From Hydnum rufescens UP504 (lineage: Eukaryota; Basidiomycota; Agaricomycetes; Cantharellales; Hydnaceae): 64,000 bases of DNA. The stretch spans positions 81,879 through 145,878 of the forward strand of contig MU128919.1 in the NCBI GenBank assembly GCA_014904985.1, given 5' to 3'. The position numbers and the translations under genes are program-made. Numbering within the stretch: position 1 is the first letter of the stretch; every line of letters starts with the position of its first letter. Below the pieces are notes generated by a model, which did not search any database, was not told the origin of the DNA, and saw nothing but the letters and a program-made list of their open reading frames with translations. This document shows positions 33,045 through 45,634 of this stretch, piece by piece.

Positions 33045-35815
33045 GGCGGGAAGTGCGGATTTCGGCAGTGGCCGTGTTCTCTTTGGCGAGTTCTTCAATC
33101 AATCTTGGCTCGAGGCGCCATGTACCTTACCGTGCTCGGGTTCTCTGTATACTGTATTCGAGCCAGTGGGGGTGCTCCAGTTTCCACCTAGCACCAGAAT
33201 GAAGGGTACTGTCTGGCTGCGTCATTGAAAACCTAAGAATGCCAAGTAGTGTGGCGACTTTGGCCTGGATGCGGTTTTGAATAAATGCGTGTTCTCACTC
33301 CGAGAGGTCATATAGCTATGGGCTCCTACGGACATGCATGGCAATACGGGCAAGCTCCATACCATCGCAGACCTGAACAAATTCCAAGATAAGTGGGGAT
33401 TTACGAACCAGACGAGCCTCTTCCAGAGTCGAGTGACCCGATGGGATTCAGACCCCGGACGAGAAGCCTTCGATTGGTTATGGCGCGAGGTGGTGCGTGC
33501 TTTGCTTCACTCTGGGCAGTCTACGTTCGAGCTAATAGCGCCTCCAAATAGCGCTGAAAGCAAGTACAGTTCGGTTGCGAACAGTGTAGCTGATCGGATT
33601 GCTGCACAAGCGAGCGAAGACCTACATGGAGTGACAGGACGATCCCTTGGGTCCTCGAAGATTTCCCTCAAAGCGGCCCAATGCCAGCCTGATATTTTGA
33701 ACGCCTTGGGATGTACAGTACAATGGAATCAATGCATGACGGTCTCCAAGGGTGCAGTCAGAAGAGTGCGGGAAAGATCCTTGTTTATGTAGTCCCTGGT
33801 AGCTAAGGTACGGGAGTGTAGGTTCTATGCAAATAGGGGCAGCCGTAGTAATCGTGACACTAGCGTACTGTGTGACACACTGCCACGTACGATAAGCATC
33901 TTCGACCCAAATGTTGTTTTCATGTTCTACAGTGGGGGGATTCTCAGTCTCCTTTTAATGATCTTTGATCTGTCTGCTCACGAAGTACTCTCTTCTCGTA
34001 AGGGTCCAACACTCCCAGAAACAGCTGAAGTGTGCTCTTTCTACACATAGTTATCCGGCACCCTCGAAGTTCATCCCGATGATAAATGGTCTCTCCTGTT
34101 CTCTCAACACCAAATAAGGACCTCACCCCTTATCTATTCCGCTTCTAATAAGCCCATCGAGAGGGATTGGACCTTCTCTCGCCCGGCATCATTCTTGTTG
34201 ATGGTTAGATCATCGTCTGCTTTAGCTCAGTCTTTTTGCTGATTATTCGGATCGAAAGGATGAACCATGCCCTAAGGCTTCCTCCGGTCAATTGGAATCT
34301 GAAGCGTTGCTCACTTCTCTAGTAAGCATTTACCCATACTCCCCACATTCCCTGAACAATGGCATAGTACGACCTCCTGAGATCACAATCGTTGCTTGGG
34401 ATGTGATTGCTGAAAGATCCCGCATGGCGATTAGGAGACCTTGAATTCTCGAAGCCTTCCCCCGACTTCGATGTCTCTAGTGCTCACAGTCTTGAGGTTC
34501 CGGCTCCCCGGAAAATACTTGTTTGGCGTTCGTGTGCATTTTTCCTTGCCTCCCCTGGAGTTCAGACATGCTCCATGCAAGATGTACATCGTCGCAGTGG
34601 GGCTTTACAAAATAGGTGAGGATTTTCCAGAGGCGATCAATCTCGCGTGGAGTTCGCATCCTGGTCGAGAAGTTTTTCAATTAATTATGGCTCAAGACCA
34701 TATACGACGTCCTTCTCCTTTCTCGGGCCCGAGCGTACGTCGAGCTCACAACCACATCCAACTTCTTATCCAAGGTCCCCTTGGGATCATAGCGAACAAA
34801 TGCTGCGCCACGATCATTGATAATCAGGGCAGTTTGAATGACCACGTTCGTGCTTGGGGTACATACACTTCCACGAGTATGTATCAGGTGTGGTGGCGTG
34901 ATGGACATCCAAGAAAAATCCCGCTATTTCTGAGCATGCTCTCAACCCTGAATGATGAGGCTTTTAGGCTTCACATTTTGCAAAAGATAGGCCAAGCCTG
35001 CAATACAATAATCTCGGCGGAGAATCCAATTCGGTAAGTCTCAGCTCCCCTGATTCCATGTCAAGAATGAACGCCAGGATGAACCATATGCGTGGTAAAA
35101 GTGGCCCATTGCACTCGTGTCGGGCACGAGCCCCTGGAGGATGCATGGGTGATATGCGAGCGACTTTCCTGCCGCGATATGTCCTACAATTCAAATCGCT
35201 GCTTTGAGGTGCGTATTGCATGAATGCGAACCAATCGCAGTGACTGAATCACAGAAAAGCTGCGGGGGTACCGCCACAGTTTGTTACCTTGGTTCCCATA
35301 TAAGGGTGGCCATTTGGGCATATATCCCTCGTTCAATACGTCGGAGTGTATCGTAACGCTCTTTGGAGAGGAGGTTGATATCGGGAAGCTTCGGATGCCT
35401 GCGGCGCCCAACAAGAAGCGATACGGCAGCCCTGGGGAGGCTGCTTTTTTTCCCTGCTGTGAAATCCCTTCGTGGAAGGCCGCGATAGCACAGTCAGAAT
35501 CGAGATGATTCACCATGACTGGTTCTTTTACTTATTCTGGTGTGGACATTAATTTTGACCAAATTTAGCGCGCCGCGTCTAATTGGAGAAAGCTGCTTCG
35601 CTGCAGAACGATCGAAGCAGCGGCCCGAAAAGGGGGAGGGGAAAGGCAGCCAGTGCTATCGAGTCCCCATAGATAGGGTCTTGGGGTGATAGTATTGGCG
35701 AGCATGTGCAATTGAGAAATATGTCACTCGATTGGCATATATACCCCTACCCTCCCCCCACCATCTTCCCCCACCCTTCTCCCATTATCCGTCGAGTCTC
35801 TCAAAGCCTTTCGTC
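33045..35815. other. Unassigned stretch with two motif-sharing ORFs
   Basis: There are plus-strand frames at 33334-33792 (153 codons) and 34441-35037 (198 codons). They share the short sequence PGRE(A/V)F but little else and match no family known to me. The rest (33800-34400, 35040-35800) holds only short frames. A TATA-like TATATA lies at about 35738, before the small gene that starts at 35816. Confidence 0.3.
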
Positions 35816-36114
35816 ATGCCGCCTACACAAATGTCGCAAAAGGCAGCCTCCCGTATACAATCTACTGCAGTGAGTTCTCCAGTGGCCGTCCATGTAATCC
35901 CATGTAACAAATCGTCAACGTTGCTAGGATAAGACAGGGACTAATCAAGGGTTCAAGGCTCGCGCGCAGAGTGCGGGAGACCGCAACGCGAATGCCGGTG
36001 CGTGCCGGTGCCGGAGCTGGTACGACGAAACGAGCTGTAGGCGGTGGTGCTCCCCCTGCTGGAGGAGCCGCCAAGCAGGGTGGTACCGGCGGCGGAGGAT
36101 CCAAGAAGAAGTAG
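35816..36114 (+). CDS. Small basic, disordered Ala/Gly-rich protein (uncharacterised)
   Basis: Exon 1, 35816-35869, encodes MPPTQMSQKAASRIQSTA. It is followed by a clean GTGAGT...CTAG intron (35870-35927) and DKTGTNQGFKARAQSAGDRN. The C-terminus in another frame is AGAGAGTTKRAVGGGAPP followed by GGSKKK-stop at 36114, so one base appears to be lost or gained near 36000. The product would be about 80 residues: lysine/arginine-rich, no hydrophobic core, with an Ala/Gly-rich tail ending in KKK. A TATATA box lies about 75 bp upstream. I do not recognise the family. The clean intron and TATA box make it more likely to be real than the surrounding ORFs. Confidence 0.5.
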
Positions 36115-37572
36115 TTTGGAGACGTGTCATTCATGGTATGTAATGAGAGAATCGCCATCACTCTCGTTTTCCGCACTGAAGGAGACTTCCAGGCCGTTGT
36201 ACATCATCTGGCGGGCGGCTCTTAGCTTCTATAGAAGAGCAAATGTTGTCGTGTTTGGAGGAATGTCTTCCTTTCCCTGTATGCCCGTTCCGAAATTCAG
36301 AATTTTTCACCCATTTGTCACACTGGAACAAGTGCTCTTTAAGTGGATATCTGAAAGGATATACGTTATTTGATCGCGGCTCGCCACCGCCTGTGAGTGC
36401 ATGAAGTAGGGAAATGCTGCTTGCTATTGTGCCTCCATGATATGGACTGGTTATTCTTGTGCATCGCATGTCACGATAAAATGTTAGAATGAACAGTACC
36501 GACTAGTAGAACGATATATGCCAGAAGAGAAAACCACGGTCATCCCGGCGATGAGAATCCACGACGCAACCTGCAAGATCATAACGAGCACGGATTTGGA
36601 GAAACCCAACTGTCTTAGTCCTCGTGCCCTTGCTCTAATGGAGACGAGTTTATGGCAGGTGTGGCAAAATCTAGTATTGCCGGAGGGTCCATTTGTTATA
36701 TCCGGAACCCTATCTAAAGGCCTGGATTTGATAAGAACGAGACACTGGAGCGTTTGGATGTGGACGCAACGATAATCACTTCTTCCCCACTGCGGCAAAA
36801 TTATTCTCGGAGGAATTGTTATGAGGTTCGCATCGTCTCTCAAGTTGCCGAACGACTTTTTCGTAGTGCTAGCGGGCTGTATATGAGCCCACCTCTGAAA
36901 GACGAACTTCGTTGATTTCCTCCCCGCATTGTCTTGAGATCCGATGGGTTATATTTAACGTGGAAGGGGAAGGGGGAGGAGGGGGGGATAACGTAGCTTG
37001 TCACATCGAAGCCATCGTCAGACAAAGACCGGCGATTGACATTCTTGATAATAATAGCACTATAATTTAGGTCCGGGGTTCATGCATTGACGAGAGCGAC
37101 AGGCCCGCTCAGAATTGCGAGGACTATTGATTGTGGGAGATAGAGAAGGTCAATGGCGAAGATGAGCCCCAGGGGTAATGGCAGAAGCGTGCGTAGAGTA
37201 CTGTGTTTCATAAAATATTGGATTTTGTGAATTCGTCGCTGCGGTCTAGACTTGGTAGTGATATCGGCTTGTGGCAGCCCCCAAAACAGGCGCAAAGGTT
37301 AAATGATCGTTCGAGGCCATTACCTGCTTCCCACGATGAAGATTTCTTTAAAGCGGGCCTTCACGAACTGCATTTCAGGGATGAAATCACAAAAGGCGAG
37401 GAAAAAGTGTCAATGATGGTATTCAATACCAATACCAATACAAACAGAGGCGTTCCAAGGAGTTCGTCGTCTGATACACTGTCTAAATGCACATACCATT
37501 GGCTTGGCCATCATGGAATATACGTGACAACGTGCATAATAGTCTGAGAGGCGTTGAAAACCATCATCGCCG
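36115..37572. other. Unassigned stretch upstream of the ADAT1 stop
   Basis: The minus strand has scattered hydrophobic frames (36484-36843 with SVLVMILQVASWILIAGMTV; 37080-37295 with LLPLPLGLIFAIDLLYLPQS). They may be exons of an uncharacterised membrane protein, but I could not connect them into one gene. A short AATACC repeat (three copies) lies at about 37424-37441. Confidence 0.3.
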
Positions 37573-38924
37573 CTACGATGTGGTGCCGTCTCGATCTTCC
37601 TGAGTGACAACCCATCCGGACAGCGGGCCTCCTTCCTTTCTCAAAATATGCTTCGAATCCTGATACGCTAGTGACCCTAGCTTCGCCTCGTGATAACTGA
37701 GTTTTTGCAGAGAAGGCTCTAGTCGTAGGAAAAGCGCAAATAATGACGCTCTACATGTGGCAGGTCTGAATGCATCGTCAGAATCAGACCCGAAGATTGA
37801 GAAAGATACCCTTGCATTTTTTGTGTTTTAGCCTTGGTAGAAAACCCTCGAAGGCGCCCATTGATAAGGACTTCCATGCATCCATGGGCCTCCCAAGATA
37901 CACCTAGATCAAAGGCATAAATCGGAGGAACTTATCCACAAATATATGGTATTCTTACATTCGTTGCCAAGAATCTGGCCATGACCATTTGAGAATGGAA
38001 TATCAGTGAAGTCGACGCATGGGGCATGGACTTGAAATGGGTAAGGCAGCATCGCTATTGACGGTTTGTAGAGTTAGATAGTAGCCCACGATTGCACATA
38101 ATATAACCCGGGCACTTGCCATCTCCTAGAGGTCTACGCAGTGAAAAGGCCCGCTCACATTCTATTCGAGTTTGCGCCTGTTGCGGCTGAGACACGTCCC
38201 CTACAACAACGGAATCGATGTATACGGGATCCATGATACGAGCTAAAAGAGCCCCTTGAAGCCCGACCACTGTCCAAGATGCCATCTTGTCGCTACAAGA
38301 CATGGAAATCGAAGCAGAGGAGTCTGCTCGCCCGGGTTTGGTCCTTAGGGCACCCAATGCAGAATAATTGTTTCTTCCACGAAGCGTTACGCCCGGAAAG
38401 AGCGGGTGAGATTGATTAGAGGACTTGAGAGCAGCCATCTTCTCGTCCTGGGCCAAGGAAAGGGATAGCATCGAGGCATCACCGCCTGGGGACATCACAT
38501 ACATGCAATAGCCAAGAAGAATTGGGCACGTTAACCTACATGGTAACGTCGATATGTACATGGCGACCTGGACATGGTCCTTTAGGCGCCAACGACCATC
38601 GTCTGAACGATGTAACCAACGAGAAGTATAATCTGAACGAGTAACACATTCCAGTATTTCCCGAATAATCCACAGAATAGCGTTGCGTCTGGCAATCACC
38701 TCAGCATGGGAGTCATGCAGTGCACTTCCATCTGAGGGAAGTTGAGATCGCGACAAGCATTTAGTCCCGCTCCCCAGGGCTATGCATTTGTAATCCTCTT
38801 GATCCTCAGAATGCAGAACGAACCCGGCCAATATGGTGTATTGCCCCGGCCGGAGGAAACGCAGACTATTGCTGGCGAGATCGGACCAGACTTCGAGACA
38901 AGCCAAAGCGACAGGATTAGACAT
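37573..38924 (-). CDS. TAD1: tRNA-specific adenosine deaminase 1 (Tad1/ADAT1)
   Basis: The start is at 38924. Residues about 12-45 (LRPGQYTILAGFVLHSED) and CIALGSGTKCLSRSQLPSDG precede the zinc/catalytic motif LHDSHAEVIARRNAI (H and E). After an intron, STLPCGDASMLSLSL gives the P-C-G-D zinc cysteine. Then SMSCSDKMASWTVVGLQGAL gives the second cysteine and the ADAR-type core, followed by MDPVYIDSVVVGDV. The C-terminus, read through an intron at about 37920-38080, is VSWEAHGCMEVLINGRLRG, later YHEAKLGSLAYQDSKHILR and GPLSGWVVTQ, ending at the stop at 37573-37575. Tad1 converts A37 of tRNA-Ala to inosine. All catalytic residues are present. The start codon lies only 54 bp from that of the divergent gene at 38979. 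Confidence 0.9.
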
Positions 38925-38978
38925 TTCGGCAACTTCCGTGGTTAAGAAAGAGCATCGGTATCACTCACCCCCAAGGTC

Positions 38979-41900
38979 ATGAGCAACCGACCTCCTTTTC
39001 AAACCTATCCTTCCGCCCCCCCTCCAAATCCACAGCAGCATGAATGGAATGCATATTGGGCCCAACAAAACCAGCGCCCGCAGAGCCGTTAGTGAATCAT
39101 AAGAATGATATGATTTTTCCTTACCGCTCTTCAATTTTTAGAGCTTATGAATGCAGCGCCTCCGGTGGCCGCCCCGACCCCACCTGTTCAACCTAGCCCA
39201 GAACATGCTGCTTTATATGCAAACTATGGCTACGGGAATCAGGCATGTTAGGATTTGACTATTTTGCTCGTAGTCCGCTTAATTCTCTCTAATTATTTTT
39301 TAGTGGAGACCACCCCCACAACCGTCTCAGCCTCCTCAAATGCCGCCCCCTGCACAATATCCCCCTCTTCCTCCCCATCCTCCTCCGTACGGTCAAGCCC
39401 CGTATCCAGTGCACGGGTACCAATCTTTGCCAATCATGTACATTCAACCTCCCCAGCCCGTGTCTCAGCCCCCGATGCAGCGGCATCCTATGCAACAGTC
39501 ACAGCAACATCCAGGACGGCCCCCTCTTCCCAGTCATATGCAACCGCATCCTCACCAACCTTATTATCCCACGGCCCCAGCCCCAATTAGCAATGGATCT
39601 CAGCGATTTCCTCCTGCAAAACGCCCTCGTTTTGACAATGGAAGACCGTCTGGTCCTTCCGGCCCAATAAACACTTCAAATACCGCTCCTCAATTTGCCC
39701 CCCAGCCTCCACCACCTAATAACACAAGCGTTCCTCAAAACCATCATCTCCCCGCGCCCCCACAGCCTATGAATCCTGGTTCTCAACAACAGCAGCCGCA
39801 GCCTCCACAACAACAGCAGCATGGGAGATTCCCACCTTTGCAACCAGCCTTCAAGTCTGGTACGGTCCTACTATTCCGCAATTAGTAGATATGCGTCTTT
39901 TCCCCTAACATATTTTACAGGACGGGGATCTTCTGCTCCTTCTAGAGGCCGTTCTGGTGCATTCAGTTCTCGCGGTGGAGGAACATCCGTCCGCGGAGGT
40001 ATCTCTGGGTCCTCCAGCGGAACTGCCCGTGGCGGGTCCGCGAGTACTAGGGGGAGCGCTCGTGAGGTTTCTTGAGATGTCGTCCGTCGCGATCATACTG
40101 ATTCACAAAATTGCAATAGATGGCGCCCCTCGCGGTCCCTCGTTTCGTAATAATGCCCATTCTTACAAGAGTTCGGGTGCATCACAGAGTTTTACATCGG
40201 GAATTTCGTCTCCCTCATTTAATCCGCAGCTGCTGAATGGGCAATCCCTTTCCAGTTTTCCGTCGGGTTCCCTCAGAACTGGACGCCATAGCCATAGTTT
40301 CACTTATGGGCGCGACCGTGAAGGCACCCCGAAACGCGAGGAAGGATCCAAAAAGACCCTCACTGATTTTCGCATTATTGGCGTAGACTGTCCAGCCCTT
40401 GGTTGGTCTTGGGGTACGATTGTTACGGCGCCAGACGAGCCACCGTCGGCACCTGCCAACCCTCCGGAAGCATTGGAGCCAGAGTCGGACGCCAATTTGA
40501 GACCTGCTACACCCACTCGTACGGCTGACGCCACAAAACCTTCTGAAGTCCCAACCCCAACGGCAGCACCTGCACCTTCTTCCATATCCGAGTCGCTTCC
40601 TAAACTTCCAACAGAAACATCTCGCATCCGCCTATACTTCAATAGTCCCGTAGAATTTGAGGAAAAGCCCGCACAATCCCACCCTGCTGACCGGAACCGG
40701 GGAGGGAAGCGAAAAAAGGAACACGACGAGGGAGAACCAGAGGAAGGTAGTAAACGAAAGAAAGAAGATGCAGACCACAGTTCTATGCCCGATTCTCACG
40801 TCGCATATCTCAGCATCCCTCCGCGTCCAATGGACTCTACTCCGCTTCTCTTCAAGTGGTGCGCCTGCAGCGAGGTCTGGCGGCGATCGTGGTGCCGATA
40901 CTGTACACGAACCTACGAGTGGTATCGGTGCCAAGCGCAAGGCCCAATCCCTTAGTGCCGACGATGATGTTCTTAATAATAGCAACACTCCGGTCTCTAC
41001 AGATGCTACTTCTGCGACCGAACATGAGGCGGAAACAGAATACGCTGGCTCGCCACATCGACCTGATATGCTGTTCGAAGACGGTGGTGGCCAATTGATG
41101 TACTCCTTCGACGCAAATGAAGAGCCGGCTTCAGAATCTCAAGCGCCCACTGAGATTGCGACCGATGATGATACGCACGAAGAAATTGGTTACGCTGCCA
41201 CGTCTCCTAGTACAGATAATTCTGATATGAAGGAGGAGGAGCTAGAAGCCGCCGCTCTTGTGTCCGATTTGTCGACGCCAGCTTTTCGCGAACGGTGTTC
41301 GCGAGTCTCAGGGCACTGGATCCGTCCTAGTGGCCGTCGATACCACCTCCAACGCCATTGTGCCCGAGCCGGCTACCCCCACAGCAATTGAGTCGGAATC
41401 GACACCCACCCTTTCCCTCTCACCAAAAATTGAGCCTGAGCCAAGTGATGGCACCTGTGGCCCACAGACTGTCCATCCCATCGAATTTCCGACCTTGGCC
41501 GTGGCCTCCGCCCAGATTTGATTCCGGTACTTCCCAAGATTGGATCTCTTTCCAAACCACCTTCTGCGAATCGTCATTTCGATCTCATACGCCGGAAGCT
41601 CTCGAAGGCTTGTTCTCGACGCCGACATTGTGCAGACCGTGAAGATATTTAGAAGTTTCGGCAGAATTGAGGTAAGATTTGTCTTGGAACGCTTCGAGTC
41701 CCCTCTTCCTATGATCGCCCCCCCATCACCTGAGGGGTGTGGTGAATTGGTAAACGCGACAGACCCTGCCGTGCCAGACTCGAAAGAGTCCCGCTCGCCA
41801 ACACATTCCGACAGTGGGGCAAATACAAAACCCCTTGTCGAGGGCTCTGTGTCAGTTTCTGATGAAGCTGGTGACAAACCGACTCTCGTCGAGTCCACAG

Positions 41901-43114
41901 AAGAGCCAGTTGCCAGTGTGCCGGTGTCTGATTCCGTACCTTCACCGGATGTTAGTGAAAATGTGGAGGCGGGATGTGTGCTTGGCTTGGACCAGCCTGG
42001 TTCTCAGAGCAAGGACATGGGTCCCCAAAAGGAGGATTCGCAGCGATGTCGTGGTATATTGGCGAGTACTAATGTTCCACTTCGCTTATGGCACGCCCTA
42101 AAGGGGCGAGTGCGAATGCTCGGACACTAACTATGGTTGTTGATTTTTTTTTTCGCCTCCTTGTTTGCCTTCATTGTTGCATCGATCCCTGGTCTTCGAC
42201 TCTATCAAATGTTGCCAACGCCCTCTGTCTCCGTTCTCTGTCTTGATCGATTGTTGCTAACACAGGTCGAAGTTTTCTCAGAGTCGACAAAGGAATACGT
42301 ACCCGTCACGTTCCCGACGAATACCAATGATCCAACTCTCCCCGACTTCACGAGACTTCTCCAGGAGGGCTCGACTACGGTGCATTTGACGGCATATCTC
42401 GATAGAAACAAGCCTCTATCGGAACCAAAATGGGTCAGAACTGGGGACATCGAAGATTGGTTAACTGCTGTCTTTAATTCAAAGCCTTCGAGTGATCCCG
42501 AGGGTCGCAATGCCTGGGCTGGCAAAATTGAAGTTACAGACCCTGATCCAGTACGTCCTATCAGTTTAATTGCTGGTCGCGTATTTTCTTATCCTGACTT
42601 ACCGCTCTATCCCCTTCTCTGCCTCAAGCCACCAACCATTCATACTGTGTTGGAGAACTGGTCCACCAATTCCACTGTAGGCGTTGGAAAGGATCGTCGC
42701 CGTTTCCTCAAGGAACACATGTCCAGCTCGATTGACAACATCTTCGAAATTCTCCTGCGCCTCGTGCGCGGCACATCGTCTTACCATTCTTCCTCCGCGG
42801 CATCGTCACTATCGAATGTCAATGCCTCGTTTACCTCTCAGCTCGCTGCTAGTGTATCACCCAATGCACCGCACGCCGCACAGCAAACACATGTGAGCTT
42901 GGCCGTCCTCAGCATCTACCGCATGGCCGCGGAATATGCAGAGAAAGCTGCGGAGGAGCACGGGCGATTAGAGGAGCGGGTGGGGAATATCGTGCGGTCG
43001 CTTCCGCAACATCTTTTGTACAAAAGCTTAGATGGGATATTCAGGGATTGGATGGCTGTAGTTGGTCTTGCCGTTCCCCAGCCGCCGCATACAAATGGCA
43101 CAAGGAAGAAGTAG
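38979..43114 (+). CDS. Large Pro/Gln-rich, RGG-like nuclear-type protein with conserved C-terminal helical domain
   Basis: The ATG at 38979 begins MSNRPPFQTYPSAPPPNPQQ. After two introns a long low-complexity region follows (39300-39885): PQMPPPAQYPPLPPHPP, a poly-Q/P block near 39785 and the basic segment PPAKRPRFDNGRPSG. Next is a Gly/Ser/Arg part (GRGSSAPSRGRSGAFSSRGG, 39920-40075), then KKTLTDFRIIGVDCPALGWS, acidic linkers and lysine clusters (NRGGKRKKEHDE, GSKRKKED; likely nuclear). Later pieces are ISISYAGSSRRLVLDADIV (41570), VHLTAYLDRNKPLSEPKWV with DWLTAVFN, DNIFEILLRLVRG, and QTHVSLAVLSIYRMAAEYAE, ending RKK at 43114. The C-terminal part looks globular and conserved, but I do not know its function. 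Several frame changes at 40850-41400 are unresolved. Two adjacent genes, split near 42.1 kb, cannot be excluded. Confidence 0.62.
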
Positions 43115-43534
43115 CTTGGCTTTTCTTTTTCTTGCGTTAACTTAAGGGGCACTATCCCCCTTAAACGTTGATACTTCGGTTGCTATTTATCTTGTACCTA
43201 TTAGGTGACGTGGCTTTTTTCTTTCTTGCCAACCACGTCGTCGTTTTCGATGTCTATGGAATTTAACGTTTCATTATCGCCAACACGATTGATTAACTCG
43301 AAGCTAAGGGGCATCAATTGCATTAACCGTAAAAGCCCAAAAGTGCGTATCGTAAGTGAAGCAAGGAAGTGCCGCGTAAAAGTCGTGAAAGGGAGTACAC
43401 AGAGAGGTTGGTACAAAAATGTAAAAAATAAAGCCGCCCAGCTTGACCGGGGTAGGCAATGTCTAGTAAGGCAAGGGAAAGTATACGTATATGTAAAAGA
43501 TAATATCCCGGCGCCGTATCATATTCGCAAGAAA

Positions 43535-45634
43535 TCAATCACTCTTGCCCTTAACTCCTAATGTTCCATCCCTTACGGCGTGATCCACCCGCAGCTCTTC
43601 GCCCCCGTCAAGCGACTCTCCAGACTGCGACGCGTTAGAGGAGACGGTGTCTTCCGTCACCAATTTGATGGGATTGGAAGATATCGTGTCGTCCTCAGGG
43701 TCAGCCATGACAGCAAATTTCTCCCCGTCCTTAGATGTTGGACGCGGGGAACCAGGCTGGGATACTGTGGGAGTCCCCGAGCCGTTTTCACTATATTGGG
43801 ATGATTGGGAGGCTGCAAGTTCTTGTCGTAATGCTTCCAGTTCGCGTTCGAATCTAAGAAAATACGCAAAGTATGGTCAGGAGCAGAAGAATACGTCCCT
43901 AAGAGAATCGAGAGGGGTATTATTAGGCTCACTTTCTCCCGAATACTTCGATATAATATCCACCTCCATTCCAAACGCTGGCGCCAAAGATGAGCATGAG
44001 GAATGCGAAACTCCAATTCGGACTATCATAGAGGACAAAAATGGCAGGCAGTTCTGTCAGTATATGGTATGCGAATTGCCTGTGACATGCGCACATGGGG
44101 AAAGGGAAAGGGTCAGCATTACACAGCAAACTGAACATGAATGTGGGGATCAACCACATACCCCATCATGAAATACGTCTCTCGATGCGCGGGTCCGACT
44201 CCACGCAAGAGTCGCCCGATAGACCCGTGTTTATCATTGAGGAGGTAGGAAAAGGACGTCGTTCGCAAACCTGAAAGATAGAGAGTTGGATGATGTTAAT
44301 TGACAATAACGAAAAGGGACAGAAGCAAGTCTACAAACCTGACTGAATTTTCTCCCGACGATTGACGAGGACCAGTTTCCAATACAATCCTTGCCATAAG
44401 AGATCTGTAGAAAAATTTCAATATTCCACGTGCATGGTTCAATTCCACGCGGTGCTTACAAAATAAACAGCTGAAAATCAATGCCTTTATGGGCTCCAAG
44501 TGCGATATAGATGTCACCGCGGGAAATCGAACGCCCACGTCTTTGTAGAAGTGGCGAATCACAGTGAGCACCAAGGGAGGATACATATGAATGAACAGAG
44601 AGGTCATCTTGTCGCCGTCATGGAATACAAGAGAGTTACGCCACGTAATGATGGCCGTTGCCAGGGCGCCTAGGCACGCCAGAACAATTAGCGAGGAAGC
44701 ATAACGAGGTCTTAACAAGGAATATACCATGGGTGAGGCAGTAACAGGCAATGAAGAAAACCGCACTCCAAGGAAATACCCAAAGGTATATTAAGGTGAG
44801 AACGTTGGCAAAATAGCACAACTAAAAGATGGAACGTGGTCAATTGTAATCGCAGCGACTCGGAATCAACCCACATCGGCCAGAAAATATGTGTAATTCT
44901 TTGATGCCGAAATCTATCAGACCAAATAGATTGAAAGGGTTCGATTGGAAGAGGTTACCTTGCGCTTATATTCCCAGAACTAATAGGATCATTAGATCAA
45001 CCGAGAAGACCACCGAAATATGGAACACTGACCCTCAGGGGTAGTAGGTAGAGTGCTTGCACTGTGTATGCCACGTGTATCCACTCTGGTGCGAGTCCAA
45101 ACAGAAGGGAAGTGCACATAACATTCATGACCTGAAAGGGAGAAGTCAAGATAATGAAACAGCATGAGAGTAGGGGACGAAGACAAACCCCCATGAAGAA
45201 TGTGAACTTCTCTCGCGTCCGGACCACTTTGGCTGAGTGCCATGCCTCCGTGAGCGTGGTCAGCCGCTTGGAAATCTGGGACAAAGTATCAGAGATCCGA
45301 ATTCTTCTAGCAGACAACTCTTGGCGTGGACCTTGAGCTTGAACTTTTGGACTTCTTTGTCAAGTTCCTCCGCATTGGTCATTATCTTTGCCTTTGCAAG
45401 AGCAGCTGCTCGGGACTGTATGCGATCTTTCTGTTGCTTGATCTTCCGCTCAAACAGATCTATGCGGGCATCGAAAAAGGTCTCCATAGTGTCGAGGAGG
45501 GTGAGGCCAACCCAGTCATTTATTAGAGTGTCATCATTGAGCACTTTCTCGAATGAGATGGAGAAGTAACTCCCGAGATTGAGCACTGACCCCGAGGGTG
45601 TCTGCACGGCGCCAGTGTCGTCGTTCTGGGACAT
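43535..45634 (-). CDS. GPC1: Glycerophosphocholine acyltransferase Gpc1 (DUF2838 membrane protein)
   Basis: The start at 45634 opens MSQNDDTGAVQTPSGS. A coiled-coil N-terminal part follows (FFDARIDLFERKIKQQKDRI, LAKAKIMTNAEELDKEVQKF). Then come KVVRTREKFTFFMGV, LLFGLAPEWIHVAYTVQALY, FLADLCYFANVLTLIYLWVF and ACYCLTHG. The family core is AIITWRNSLVFHDGDKMTSL, FIHMYPPLVLTVIRHFY, VNRREKIQSGLRTTSFSYLL. The end is FAYHILTELPAIFVLYDS, SVWNGGGYYIEVFGRKFERE, followed by a serine-rich tail to the stop at 43535. In yeast Gpc1 acylates glycerophosphocholine with acyl-CoA to make lysophosphatidylcholine, a PC remodelling route. Multiple introns separate the membrane spans. The pieces cover the whole family length. 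Confidence 0.88.

Noticed and set aside
41308..41898. A 196-codon minus-strand ORF
   Set aside because: It mirrors the serine/glutamate-rich low-complexity part of the plus-strand Pro/Gln-rich gene and has no motif of its own.
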